DNA of 47,307 nucleotides, from the NCBI RefSeq assembly GCF_018304965.1, contig NZ_JAGQED010000032.1:1-47307 (forward strand), read 5' to 3'. Shown here in pieces: positions 15,216 to 23,788 of the stretch. The notes under the pieces were generated by a model that saw only the letters and a list, made by a program, of their open reading frames with translations, was not told the origin of the DNA and did no database searches. This stretch comes from Collimonas antrihumi. Its GTDB lineage: Bacteria > Pseudomonadota > Gammaproteobacteria > Burkholderiales > Burkholderiaceae_D. A program made the translations under genes and the position numbers. The number at the start of each line of letters is the position of its first letter. Position 1 is the stretch's first letter.

Positions 15216-16142
15216 ATGATGTATCTTGAGTCGACGCCGGCCGTTATAGAAACGCAGGTGTACACCGCGATGCCCGAACGGTTTCGCAAAAAAGACAGCT
15301 TCTCGCCATGGGCCAGCGCCAACAAGAGTGGCCAGGCGGTGGATTGTTTCATCGAAGGGCCATCGTTCGACGCCGCCGGCAACCTGTATGTGGTCGACAT
15401 CCCCTATGGCAGAATCTTCCGCATCAGCGCGCAGCGGGAGTGGACCCTGGTGGCTGAATACGAGGGGCAACCGAATGGCCTGAAGATCCATCCAGACGGC
15501 CGCATCCTGATCGCCGACTATGTCAATGGCCTGCTTGAACTTGATCCGCAATCCGGCCGCATCAAGGTTCTCCTAGGCGGCCGCAACGGCGAATCGTTCA
15601 AGGGAATCAACGACCTCAACATCGCCTCGAACGGCGACATCTACTTTACCGACCAGGGACAAACCGGCTTGCACGACCCCAACGGCCGCGTCTATCGCCT
15701 GAATACCGATGGCAGGCTAGACTGCTTGCTGGATACCGGTATCAGCCCGAATGGTTTGGCCCTCGACCGCAACGAAACCGTGCTGTACGTCGCCATGACC
15801 CGCGACAATGCGGTATGGCGCATGCCTTTGACCAGCCAGGGCGGCACGGCCAAGGTCGGGCGCTTTTGTTCAATGTTCGGCGCCAGCGGCCCGGACGGCA
15901 TGGCCATGGATGAAGCCGGCAATCTGGCAGTAGCCCACGCATCGCTGGGACAGGTATTCCTGTTCGCGCCGAACGGCGAACTGATTGCACGCGTGAAATC
16001 CTGCGCCGGCCCTACCTGCACCAATGTGGCGTATGGCGGCAAAGATCGGTGTCAGCTCTTTATAACGGAATCCCACTCAGGATCGATTTTGGTTGCTGAC
16101 ATGCCCCATCCAGGTATCGCGCAGCCCCGCCAAAGAACCTGA
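15216..16142 (+). CDS. SMP-30/gluconolactonase/LRE family protein
   Basis: A 308-residue six-bladed beta-propeller hydrolase of the SMP-30 type. Metal-site motifs: FIEGPSFDAAGNLYVVDIPYG (Glu ligand), GIVDLNIA-like GINDLNIASNGDIYFTDQG (Asn), NGLALDRNETVLYVA (Asn) and GPDGMAMDEAGNLAVAH (Asp). Members open lactones such as gluconolactone with a divalent metal. No signal peptide is seen, so it should be cytoplasmic. It starts six bases after the binding-protein stop behind GGAG, so it belongs to the transporter operon. The context suggests it hydrolyses a lactone form of the imported compound or an intermediate; that is inference. Confidence 0.9.
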   Translation: MMYLESTPAVIETQVYTAMPERFRKKDSFSPWASANKSGQAVDCFIEGPSFDAAGNLYVVDIPYGRIFRISAQREWTLVAEYEGQPNGLKIHPDGRILIADYVNGLLELDPQSGRIKVLLGGRNGESFKGINDLNIASNGDIYFTDQGQTGLHDPNGRVYRLNTDGRLDCLLDTGISPNGLALDRNETVLYVAMTRDNAVWRMPLTSQGGTAKVGRFCSMFGASGPDGMAMDEAGNLAVAHASLGQVFLFAPNGELIARVKSCAGPTCTNVAYGGKDRCQLFITESHSGSILVADMPHPGIAQPRQRT

Positions 16143-16309
16143 CAGGCGGGGCGCCGCTTTCAACATCTTGAATTTGAACACGCAGACCTCGCGGTCGGTC
16201 GTCGCGCCCCCGCTCGCCCTACTTCGCCGACATTCTCGAAACAAGAGAATGCGGGAAGCACTGCAGTAAAGCAGAATTTTGATACTTAACAACTCAGGAG
16301 ACGGCACAA

Positions 16310-17428
16310 ATGATAAATAAAAAACAAGTTGCAATATTAGGAGCGGCCGCAGCACTATGTGGCACAGCATCTGCACAAACCAGCAATGTCCAGATATACG
16401 GTTTGATCGACACCACCATTTCCCATATCAATCACGCCGACGCTAAAGGCAACTCCCTTACCGGCTTCCAGGTGCCATGGTTCAGCGGGAGCCGATGGGG
16501 TCTGCGCGGTACCGAAGATGTGGGTAACGGCTTGAATGTGGTGTTCAAACTTGAAAGTGAATTCGTCACCCAGACCGGGGAAATGGATACCCCGGGCGTG
16601 TTGTTCAATCGCGATGCATGGGTCGGGTTTACCAGTAATGATCTTGGCAAGTTGACATTCGGCCGACAGAATGCCGTCGGTCGCGATGTGTCAGGGATAT
16701 ATTCGGATCCATATACCAGTGAAGCCGTGAGTACGGAGGAGACCGGATACACCAACACCAACAACTTCAAGCAACTGGTGTTTTACGCCGGTAGTGCCAC
16801 AGGGACGCGGATGGATAACGGTGTGGTCTGGAAAAAACTCTGGGATGGCAAGTTTCTTACGGCTGTCGGTTATCAATTCGGCGAGGTTCCCGGTTCGTTC
16901 TCCAAAAATACATCCGTCACCGGAGCGGTCGGGTACAACGGCTCGAATTATCATCTTTCCGCGTACGTCGTACAGGCAAATCAGGCTGGTTTCACCGACC
17001 GTTCATACTCACTCGGCGGAAACGTCATACTCGGTGATGTCCGCTTGAATGCTGGTTATTATCGCTACAAGGGCGACCAGGGTATTTTAGGAAACAGGAC
17101 CGACAATGCGTATACCGTATCGGCAAAATACGCGCCGAGAGGGGCATTCGATTATGAACTTGGATACCAGATCATCAAGGCCCACAATGCCGCGTTCAGT
17201 GCATCGGGCAGTACCTTGAATCCATTCGCAAATGTTGCGCTGGCAACCGCTACTGGCAGCGGCAAGAAGTCGACCATATACGGATCCGCGTTTTATCATA
17301 TTTCGAAACGGACCGAATTTTATGTTGCGGCCGACTACATGAAACTGAACGATCAGTATGTGGCGGCGCAGTCTAACGGCTTTAGAAACCAGACGGAACT
17401 GGCGATGGGCATGCGTACGCGCTTCTAG
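16310..17428 (+). CDS. Gram-negative porin (OmpC-like, Burkholderiales type)
   Basis: A 372-residue outer-membrane porin. The signal peptide MINKKQVAILGAAAALCGTASA is followed by QTSNVQIYGLIDTTISH, the usual first strand of Porin_4 proteins. Constriction-loop-like and strand motifs include GSRWGLRGTEDVGNGLNVVFKLE and FNRDAWVGFTSNDLGKLTFGRQ. The C-terminus ends in MRTRF, with the terminal Phe needed for outer-membrane assembly. It is a trimeric beta-barrel for small hydrophilic solutes. GGAG precedes ATG 16310, 167 bp after the lactonase gene, so it may have its own promoter, and a strong terminator follows. Its place after the ABC genes suggests it admits their substrate. Confidence 0.93.
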   Translation: MINKKQVAILGAAAALCGTASAQTSNVQIYGLIDTTISHINHADAKGNSLTGFQVPWFSGSRWGLRGTEDVGNGLNVVFKLESEFVTQTGEMDTPGVLFNRDAWVGFTSNDLGKLTFGRQNAVGRDVSGIYSDPYTSEAVSTEETGYTNTNNFKQLVFYAGSATGTRMDNGVVWKKLWDGKFLTAVGYQFGEVPGSFSKNTSVTGAVGYNGSNYHLSAYVVQANQAGFTDRSYSLGGNVILGDVRLNAGYYRYKGDQGILGNRTDNAYTVSAKYAPRGAFDYELGYQIIKAHNAAFSASGSTLNPFANVALATATGSGKKSTIYGSAFYHISKRTEFYVAADYMKLNDQYVAAQSNGFRNQTELAMGMRTRF

Positions 17429-17449
17429 CGGTCCAATAGATGCGCAGGT

Positions 17450-17490
17450 AAAAAGACAGGCTCTACAGACTCTTACCTGTCTTTTTATTT
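17450..17490 (+). terminator. Rho-independent terminator after the porin gene
   Basis: Arms AAAAAGACAGG (17450-17460) and CCTGTCTTTTT (17476-17486) form an 11-bp perfect stem with a 15-base loop, running into TTTTTATTTT. It lies 22 bp after the porin stop and ends the transporter/lactonase/porin transcription block. Confidence 0.9.
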
Positions 17491-17616
17491 TCCTGCAGGT
17501 TGATTTAACCTTGAATGCGTTTCGGTGACACTGATTTTTGGTAAATTCAAAACAACTTTGCGGGAGGATGCTTACTTGTTGACGTTTGCCTTGCCGAATT
17601 TTTTTCTTTCATATAA

Positions 17617-17928
17617 CTACGGCACATTTGGCAACGTCTCCATGCGGACATCGACGCCGTCGGCATCGATAATCGTATCGGAGTAGTGGCTGCGGTAGCA
17701 GGACGTTGGATTTTCCAGTTCCGATTGCAAGTTCTCGATGCCGCGTACGGTTATCTTCGCCTTGCCGCCGGTGGCTCTGCGTCGTCTGTCCCAACCTGGC
17801 GCTTGCTGCGGCGACGTGGCATCCAGTAGCAGTACCTTGCGATGGTTAAGCGCGCAATGCGCTGCCAAATTGAGGGCGATTATTGACCGTTTGGCAAATC
17901 CGTTTTCGCCGAAAATCGTGATGATCAT
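17617..17928 (-). pseudogene. ParA-like ATPase, short and degenerate
   Basis: A 103-residue frame with the layout of a ParA/MinD ATPase N-terminal half: MIITIFGENGFAKRS, ALNLAAHCALNHRKVLLLDA and later SHYSDTIIDADGVDVR, corresponding to Walker A, Walker A' and Walker B. The deviant Walker A (KGGxGK[ST]) is degraded: GENGFAKRS has Glu in place of the signature Lys and Ala/Arg in the loop, so ATP hydrolysis is unlikely. Family members are ~210-260 residues, and this one stops soon after the Walker B strand. No parB or plasmid gene is nearby. It could be a decayed partition-like gene or a small non-catalytic protein; the first is more likely. Confidence 0.6.
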
Positions 17929-18354
17929 GATAAAACCTGCGCAGCTGTCTCCGATGAATCCAGTGTGGGGAAGCGCGCATAAAGATGTCGTAAAAATACG
18001 GGCGGATCGTATAAACGGCAGCTAAAAAATTCTTTCACGGATGACCGATAAACAACGGTAAAAATAGGAAGGACGTAGGGTGGGCACGCTTTTGTGCCCA
18101 CGCGTGAACTCACATCACGTACATGGCTATTTCCGCTCCGCGGAGGCTCTTGCTCCGGTTATCGCGGTCTACATCAGGCCGAAGTCCAGCTGGGACAGGC
18201 GCAGCGACTGCGCGGGTTGAAAGCCAGCGTCATTTTCAAAAGAGCAGCATAGTGATCTGTAACCCGTATCTGTAATCTGCAAAATTCTTGTTGACTTCAA
18301 GTTCACTTTAACTTGCATACTGGGTTCATCTACCACTGATCCGGAGCCAATGAC
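17929..18354. other. Intergenic region with dispersed hairpin repeat
   Basis: No gene recognised over ~425 bp apart from the hairpin repeat at 18080-18101. The last 80 bases upstream of ATG 18355 should hold the promoter of the questin-oxidase-like gene. Confidence 0.4.
18075..18104. repeat. Short dispersed-type palindromic repeat
   Basis: GTGGGCAC (18080-18087) and GTGCCCAC (18094-18101) form a perfect 8-bp stem with loop GCTTTT, framed by CGTAGG and GCG. Sequences of the form GTAGGGTGGGCAC...GTGCCCACGCG are widespread intergenic repeats in proteobacteria. Only one copy is in this window, so the repeat status is from general knowledge. Confidence 0.6.
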
Positions 18355-19398
18355 ATGAATCAACGACTGCGCGAACCAACCCTGCACCGCCTGCTCGACG
18401 AAAACGTCCGCTTTGCAGCTGACAGCAATGGCATGACCAACCACTGTCCGATGGCGCTTTGCGCATTAGCCGGCATGGGCGCGCAGCCAGCGCGCCTGCA
18501 GGAATTTTTCGATAAGTGGGAAAGCCGTTTCGCGGCGCCAGCCAAACCCGTCATCAAGCCGGTCAGCCGAGATTCGTGGCCGTTATCCGTGGGCGATGCC
18601 AGCGCTTTTACCGCCCTGCGCGGATACTTTGAAGAATGGATCTGGCGCGCCGGCGCGGACGCCGTCCTCGAGCAAGTGCTGAGCCGGATACCGTTTGCTC
18701 CCGCGAGCGGTGCCTTTCACGCCTTGATCCGGCTCGGATATGGCCTGGAAGCAGAACACGTCGGCGAAATCGCCGCCGGGCTGGCGGCGCTTGTCAGCGG
18801 TAATCTGCACATAGATATGGGATCGCAGCAACGGGTACCCGCCACTTCAGTGAATCAGGGCTTGGCGGTATTGTCGCGCGCGATGGGCGGCACGAAATTC
18901 ACTGGCGATTGGATTGTCGTACGCCTGCGGGCGGCGAGCGGCAATCCGTCGTTTTATGCAACGCTGCCGGCAGCACCGCCGCAACCGCAACTGCTCGACC
19001 ACATGGCACAGGCGGCAATTGCCTTGTATTGGCAAACCAATAATTTCACTGCCCTGCATATGGTCACCGGCCTGCATGCGGCGCGCCGTGTCCTGGCGTC
19101 TTTGCCGGTAGCGCTGGCGCACCGTTTGCCGCCGGATTTGTGGATAGCGTTTTGTGCCGCTTATGTGTCGATAGGTGCGCCGCCGCTGGCCACCTCGCAT
19201 GTCACGCTGTCGGCGAAAGAGATCCTGGCCGACAGCGCGGACACCTGGCAAGACCTGTTCACCACCGCCATCGCTTCCGACGACGACCACGTGATCAAGA
19301 TGGTGTACACCTGCTATTGCGAAAACCTGCGTGCGCCGTCACCGCTGTATCTGGCTGCAGCTGCCCGGCGAGCGGGCCGCGTGTTTCAGATGCATTAG
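18355..19398 (+). CDS. Questin oxidase-like (DUF4243) family protein
   Basis: A 347-residue protein with the pattern of the questin oxidase-like family: LHRLLDENVRFAADSNGMTNHCPMALCALAGMGA near the N-terminus, GAFHALIRLGYGLEAEH in the middle, LHMVTGLHAARRVL, and the C-terminal DDDHVIKMVYTCYCENLR. The conserved His residues in these motifs (NH, FH, H-x-VT-x-x-H) are those seen across the family. Fungal GedK is a Baeyer-Villiger-type questin oxidase in geodin synthesis; the role of bacterial homologues is not known to me. No signal peptide. It is convergent with garD, leaving 7 bp between stops, with no functional link evident. Confidence 0.75.
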   Translation: MNQRLREPTLHRLLDENVRFAADSNGMTNHCPMALCALAGMGAQPARLQEFFDKWESRFAAPAKPVIKPVSRDSWPLSVGDASAFTALRGYFEEWIWRAGADAVLEQVLSRIPFAPASGAFHALIRLGYGLEAEHVGEIAAGLAALVSGNLHIDMGSQQRVPATSVNQGLAVLSRAMGGTKFTGDWIVVRLRAASGNPSFYATLPAAPPQPQLLDHMAQAAIALYWQTNNFTALHMVTGLHAARRVLASLPVALAHRLPPDLWIAFCAAYVSIGAPPLATSHVTLSAKEILADSADTWQDLFTTAIASDDDHVIKMVYTCYCENLRAPSPLYLAAAARRAGRVFQMH

Positions 19399-19405
19399 AG
19401 CTGAG

Positions 19406-20992
19406 TCAGGTGATAGGCGCCGGATTGAACAGCGTCAACGCGTTGTGCAATTTGTGATGCTCCGCCCAAGTCTTCTTGCGGCCGCTGGCGACATCCAGCA
19501 TGAGATGGAACATCTCCCAGCCGACGTCTTCGATGCTGGCTTCGCCGCTGGCAATGCGGCCGGCGTTGATATCCATCAGATCGTGCCAGCGCCGCGCCAG
19601 GTCGTTTCGCGTCGCCACTTTGATAACCGGTACTGCAGCCAAACCGTAGGGAGTGCCACGGCCGGTGGTGAATATGTGCAGGTTCATGCCAGCCGCCAGT
19701 TGCAAGGTGCCGCAGACAAAATCACTGGCCGGCGTGGCCGCATACATCAAACCCTTTTGCTTGAGCTTGTCGCCAGGTGAAAGCACGCCGGAGATGACGC
19801 TGCTGCCGGATTTGACGATCGAGCCCATGGCTTTTTCGACGATATTGGCGAGGCCGCCCTTTTTATTTCCGGGCGTGGTGTTGGCGCTGCGGTCGACGCC
19901 ACCGCGGGTGAGATAGTCGTCGTACCAGGCCATCTCGCGGATCATGGCTTGCGCCACCTCGGCATTGGCGGCGCGCGCGGTCAGCTGGTCGATACCGTCG
20001 CGCACTTCGGTGGTTTCGGAAAACATCACCGTGGCGCCGGCGCGCACCAGCAAATCGCTGGCAAAGCCGACTGCCGGATTGGCGGTGACGCCGGAGAAGG
20101 CATCGCTGCCGCCGCACTGGACGCCGACGATCAGATCCGATGCCGGGCAAGAGACACGGCGGCGCTTATTCAATTCGCTCAATTGCTCTTCTGCGGTAGC
20201 CATGATCGATGTGATCATCGACTCGAAGCCGACGTGCTCCGCATCTTGCAAGCACACTACGCGCAAGCCGTCTTCCTTGCCGCCGGTGCTTTGAATCGGA
20301 ATCGAGCCTTGCGGGAACAACCGGCCCGGTTGCAATTTCTCGCAACCCAAACTAACCACCATCGCCTGGCCGCCGAAGTTGGGATTCATGCTGATGTTAC
20401 GCAAGGTGCGGATCGGAATCTCGGCGCCTGGCGCGTCAATCGCCACGCCACAGCCGTAAGTATGTTCAAGGCCGATGACATCGTCGACGTGCGGGTAGCG
20501 GGGCAGCAGTTCTGCCTTGATGCGTTTGACCGCATGTTCCACCACGCCGGATACACATTGCACGGTGGTGCTGATCGCCAGGATATTGCGGGTGCCGACC
20601 GTGCCGTCGGCATTGCGGTAACCTTCGAAGGTATACCCGTCCAACGGCGTTGCCGCTGCCGGAACCTTGGTAGCAATCGGCAAATTGGTCAGCTCCCGTG
20701 CCGGTGGCATCCGCACCAGCGATTCTTCGATCCAGCTTCCTTGCGCAATCGGCCGTTGCGCATATCCGATCACCACGCCGTAGCGCACGATGGATTCGCC
20801 TTCCGCCAGATCGCGCAGTGCCACTTTATGGCCCTGCGGTACTTTGTCGCGCAGCGCCAGCCCGCACGGGAAGATCGTGCCGGCCGGCAAACCGCCGTCA
20901 TTGGCGACAATCGCAACGTTATCCTGCTCCTGCATGCGGATGTACAATGGCGTATTGTTGTCTTTATCGACAACCGGTGCTGCCTTGGTCAT
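19406..20992 (-). CDS. garD: Galactarate dehydratase
   Basis: A 528-residue UxaA/GarD-family dehydratase, close to E. coli GarD (523). The N-terminal SAF domain (~15-100) is followed by the catalytic part with [64 protein letters not shown] and the C-terminal [11 protein letters not shown], matching GarD rather than altronate dehydratase. It removes water from D-galactarate (meso) to give 5-dehydro-4-deoxy-D-glucarate, using Fe2+. The start ATG 20992 has GGAG seven bases before it and overlaps the permease stop by 4 bp, so the two are one operon. Control is probably by the GntR/FadR-type protein encoded divergently at 22710. Confidence 0.95.
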   Translation of the reverse strand: MTKAAPVVDKDNNTPLYIRMQEQDNVAIVANDGGLPAGTIFPCGLALRDKVPQGHKVALRDLAEGESIVRYGVVIGYAQRPIAQGSWIEESLVRMPPARELTNLPIATKVPAAATPLDGYTFEGYRNADGTVGTRNILAISTTVQCVSGVVEHAVKRIKAELLPRYPHVDDVIGLEHTYGCGVAIDAPGAEIPIRTLRNISMNPNFGGQAMVVSLGCEKLQPGRLFPQGSIPIQSTGGKEDGLRVVCLQDAEHVGFESMITSIMATAEEQLSELNKRRRVSCPASDLIVGVQCGGSDAFSGVTANPAVGFASDLLVRAGATVMFSETTEVRDGIDQLTARAANAEVAQAMIREMAWYDDYLTRGGVDRSANTTPGNKKGGLANIVEKAMGSIVKSGSSVISGVLSPGDKLKQKGLMYAATPASDFVCGTLQLAAGMNLHIFTTGRGTPYGLAAVPVIKVATRNDLARRWHDLMDINAGRIASGEASIEDVGWEMFHLMLDVASGRKKTWAEHHKLHNALTLFNPAPIT

Positions 20993-22410
20993 GATTCCAC
21001 TCCAGATAATTTCTTGTATGGCTGTCCTGCATCGTCAAGCGGCTTGAGTTCGACGCGCTTGATGTCTTTCACAATCACGAGGTAGCTGATCACAGCTAGC
21101 AGGGCATTGGCGCCGACATACACCAGCGCCCACTCGAAGGAGCCGGTTTCCTTGATGATATAGCCGATCACGATCGGTGCGGTGATGCCGGCGATATTGC
21201 CGAACATGTTAAACAGGCTACCGGTAAGGCCGATGATCTCTTTCGGTGAAGTATCAGCCACAACGGCCCAGCCCAACGCGCCGACGCCCTTGCCGAAGAA
21301 AGCCAGCGCCATGATGCCGACCACCATCCATTGGGTATCGACGTAATTGCACAAGATCATGGTGGTCGACAACAGCAAGCCGGCGACGATAGGAATCTTG
21401 CGGGCCCAGGTCAGCGAGAAGCCGCGTTTGATCAGCCGGTCCGAAATCATGCCGCCCAATACGCCGCCGAGAAAGCCGCAAATCGCCGGCAATGATGCCA
21501 CGATGCCCGCTTTCAGAATCGACATGCCGCGTTCCTGCACCAGGTAGATCGGGAACCAGGTCAGGAAGAAGTAGGTAATCGTATTGATGCAGTATTGACC
21601 GAGATATACACCGGCCAGCATGCGATTGCTGAGCAATTGCTTGAGATAACCCAGCTTGACGCCGCGGTTGATCTTGCTGGCCGCGCTACCCTTTGCAGCT
21701 GCGCTCTTGCCGCCACCCAGGCCCTGGTCCATGTCGACCAGGCCGCCGCCGTCGCGGATATGCGCCAGCTCCGCCGAAGTCATGCCAGGATGATCCTTCG
21801 GGCTATGCATCATCCGCATCCAGATCATGCTCAGCACCATGCCCGCAGCGCCCATCACGACAAACGTTTGCGACCAGCCGTAGGCATGCGTGATCCAGGC
21901 CATCAAGGGAGCGAACAACACGGTGGCAAAATATTGCGCCGAATTGAAAATTGCCGAAGCGGTGCCGCGTTCAGTTGTCGGAAACCAGGCGGCGACGATA
22001 CGGCCGTTGGCGGGGAAGGAAGGCGCTTCGGCCAGACCGACCATGAAGCGCAACATGAATAGCGCCGGCACTGCCCACAGCGCACCGAGAAAATGCACTC
22101 CGCCTTGCATCAGGGTGAATAGCGACCAGATGAAGATGCTGGCGGCGTACACGCGCTTCGAGCCGTAGCGGTCTAGCAGCCAGCCACCCGGCAATTGCCC
22201 CAGCACGTAAGCCCAGCTGAAGGCCGAAAAGATGAACCCCATGGTGACAGCGTCGAAGCCCAGTTCGCTCTTCATTGCGGTACCTGCAATGGATAGGATG
22301 GCGCGATCGGCATAATTGAAAGTGGTCACCATGAACAGCATGAACAAAATCGTGTAGCGCAGCTTGCCACGTTGAGCCGATGCCGGCCCAGTCGTTTTGT
22401 TGATATTCAC
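20989..22410 (-). CDS. MFS transporter, D-galactarate/D-glucarate permease type (GudP/GarP-like)
   Basis: A 473-residue inner-membrane carrier of the anion:cation symporter (ACS) family with 12 hydrophobic segments and a charged central loop (~200-250). Family features: [23 protein letters not shown] in segment 1, [58 protein letters not shown] and [27 protein letters not shown]. It imports a sugar diacid with protons. The start is GTG 22410, six bases after AGGAG. It is translationally coupled to garD by an ATGA overlap, which argues that galactarate is a substrate. A 20-bp operator candidate lies ~212 bp upstream of its start. Confidence 0.92.
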   Translation of the reverse strand: MNINKTTGPASAQRGKLRYTILFMLFMVTTFNYADRAILSIAGTAMKSELGFDAVTMGFIFSAFSWAYVLGQLPGGWLLDRYGSKRVYAASIFIWSLFTLMQGGVHFLGALWAVPALFMLRFMVGLAEAPSFPANGRIVAAWFPTTERGTASAIFNSAQYFATVLFAPLMAWITHAYGWSQTFVVMGAAGMVLSMIWMRMMHSPKDHPGMTSAELAHIRDGGGLVDMDQGLGGGKSAAAKGSAASKINRGVKLGYLKQLLSNRMLAGVYLGQYCINTITYFFLTWFPIYLVQERGMSILKAGIVASLPAICGFLGGVLGGMISDRLIKRGFSLTWARKIPIVAGLLLSTTMILCNYVDTQWMVVGIMALAFFGKGVGALGWAVVADTSPKEIIGLTGSLFNMFGNIAGITAPIVIGYIIKETGSFEWALVYVGANALLAVISYLVIVKDIKRVELKPLDDAGQPYKKLSGVES

Positions 22411-22621
22411 CTACGTCTCCTGTCTTTTTTCCAGAGTCAGCGCTTGCAATGAAGCCGCTTGATACACTGCAGATCCCCACCATCCGAACTCGTCACCGCG
22501 TACTTTGCGGATCGGGGCCGGATTGCCGGCTGTTGTTTGTCGGTTATCGCCTGCCCGTTATTGCTTGCTGCAGGGCGCCGTTCTTATTGTTATTGATGTT
22601 TATGTGTACTAGACTACAGTT

Positions 22622-22641
22622 GTTATCAGTCATCCTACAAC
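22622..22641 (-). promoter_or_regulatory. Candidate operator A for the galactarate regulator
   Basis: On the minus strand this reads GTTGTAGGATGACTGATAAC. The same 20 bases, with one mismatch, occur upstream of the 5-dehydro-4-deoxyglucarate dehydratase gene at 23687-23706. The ends GTTrT...AyAAC are partly symmetric. Here it lies between the divergent permease/garD operon and the regulator gene. A TATAAT box at 22653-22658 for the regulator lies 12 bp away, so a bound protein would cover that promoter's -35 region. Confidence 0.75.
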
Positions 22642-22709
22642 TTGAATCGTAGTATAATCACCGAAAAATAATTTAGCAACTAGATTTACTTTTCCCGCGG
22701 CCCCATCCA

Positions 22710-23468
22710 ATGAATACACCGCTCAATGCTCTGCCCGCTCCAAGCGCCCCGCCGAAAAAACATCGCAACCTGGCGCAGAGCGTGGTCGCCAATATTGCCG
22801 AAAGCATTCGCAGCGGCATCAGCAAACCCGGGGACAAGCTGCCGACCGAATCCGAACTGATGCGCACGCAGGGCGTCAGTCGCACCGTGATACGCGAGGC
22901 GATTTCGCATCTGCAAGCCTCGGGACTGGTAGAGACGCGGCACGGCATCGGCACCTTTGTGTTGGCGGCAAGCAACTCCAGCAATTTCGACATCGATCCG
23001 GAAACCGTGATCACCATGCGCGATATCCTGGCCATCCTGGAATTGCGCATCAGCCTCGAAGCGGAAGCCGCCGGACTGGCGGCCGCACGGCGCAACGACG
23101 AGCAGCTAGCGCAAATGCGGATGGCGCTGGATGCCTTTCAGAAAAGCGCCAACGAGCATGGCGACTCGGTTGCGGCCGATGTGCAGTTCCATTTGCACAT
23201 CGCACAAGCCACCGGCAACCGCTATTTTGTGGATATCCTGACCCACCTTGGCACCACCATCATTCCGCGCACCCGGATCAACTCCGCCAAACTGGCGCAT
23301 GACGATCCGGCGGCCTATCTGGACCGCGTACACCGTGAGCATGAAGATATCTACAATGCCATCGTGCGCCAGGATCCGGAGACGGCGCGGGCAGCAATGC
23401 GCACACATCTGAGTAATAGCCGCGAGCGTTTGCGCAAGGTGCAGGACAGCATGGCGTTGCAGTCGTAA
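22710..23468 (+). CDS. FadR/GntR family transcriptional regulator (FCD domain)
   Basis: A 252-residue regulator. The N-terminal winged helix (~20-90) shows NLAQSVVANIAESIRSGISKPGDKLPTESELMRTQGVSRTVIREAISHLQASGLVETRHGIGTFV, the GntR signature. The C-terminal FCD effector domain has the metal/ligand-type residues D-x-x-x-H in VAADVQFHLHIAQATGN and H in VHREHEDIYNAI and MRTHL. Proteins of this type repress sugar-acid genes until a pathway intermediate binds. It sits between the garD/permease operon (divergent) and the dehydratase gene (same strand), with a repeated 20-bp sequence at both promoters, so it is the likely pathway regulator and autoregulated. TATAAT at 22653. No strong ribosome site is seen before ATG 22710. 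Confidence 0.93.
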   Translation: MNTPLNALPAPSAPPKKHRNLAQSVVANIAESIRSGISKPGDKLPTESELMRTQGVSRTVIREAISHLQASGLVETRHGIGTFVLAASNSSNFDIDPETVITMRDILAILELRISLEAEAAGLAAARRNDEQLAQMRMALDAFQKSANEHGDSVAADVQFHLHIAQATGNRYFVDILTHLGTTIIPRTRINSAKLAHDDPAAYLDRVHREHEDIYNAIVRQDPETARAAMRTHLSNSRERLRKVQDSMALQS

Positions 23469-23667
23469 GCGGATGACAGGCTGACAACGAACCGACTGCA
23501 ATCAAACAAAATCGAATAATCAAGCTGCCGGCATGTCCGGCAACGCCACAAACTCCGAAAAAAAACCTCCCGGCGACGCACTGCCTGCCGCCCGTTTTGC
23601 CACGGATCTTCCCCGTTTTTAATACCCAGCTTCGCCCTCCTGAATAAAACACATAGCATTTTCCGGC
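23469..23667. other. Non-coding stretch after the regulator gene
   Basis: The gap between the regulator stop and the dehydratase start is ~320 bp. The first ~200 bp hold no recognised gene or hairpin terminator. The last ~120 bp hold the promoter/operator described at 23668-23706. Confidence 0.4.
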
Positions 23668-23706
23668 TTGCATACTGCAAATCTTTGTTGTACGATGACT
23701 GATAAC
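23668..23706 (+). promoter_or_regulatory. Promoter and candidate operator B of the dehydratase gene
   Basis: TTGCAT (23668-23673) and TACGAT (23691-23696), 17 bp apart, make a plausible sigma-70 promoter. The sequence GTTGTACGATGACTGATAAC (23687-23706) covers the -10 box and is 19/20 identical to operator A read on the other strand. Binding here would block transcription, consistent with repression by the FadR-type protein encoded upstream. Confidence 0.7.
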
Positions 23707-23788
23707 TTAAATCCCCGAACGCCAACAAGCCCATCTGCGCGGCAAAGGCGATCAATCATAAACCGCAGCACTACACGATACCGAGACC

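Noticed and set aside
17450-17490. Inverted repeat after the porin as an IS end or att site
   Set aside because: An 11-bp stem followed by a T-tract directly after a stop codon is fully explained as an intrinsic terminator.
19949-21085. 378-codon plus-strand frame over garD and the permease end
   Set aside because: It crosses two real genes on the other strand and has no family features.
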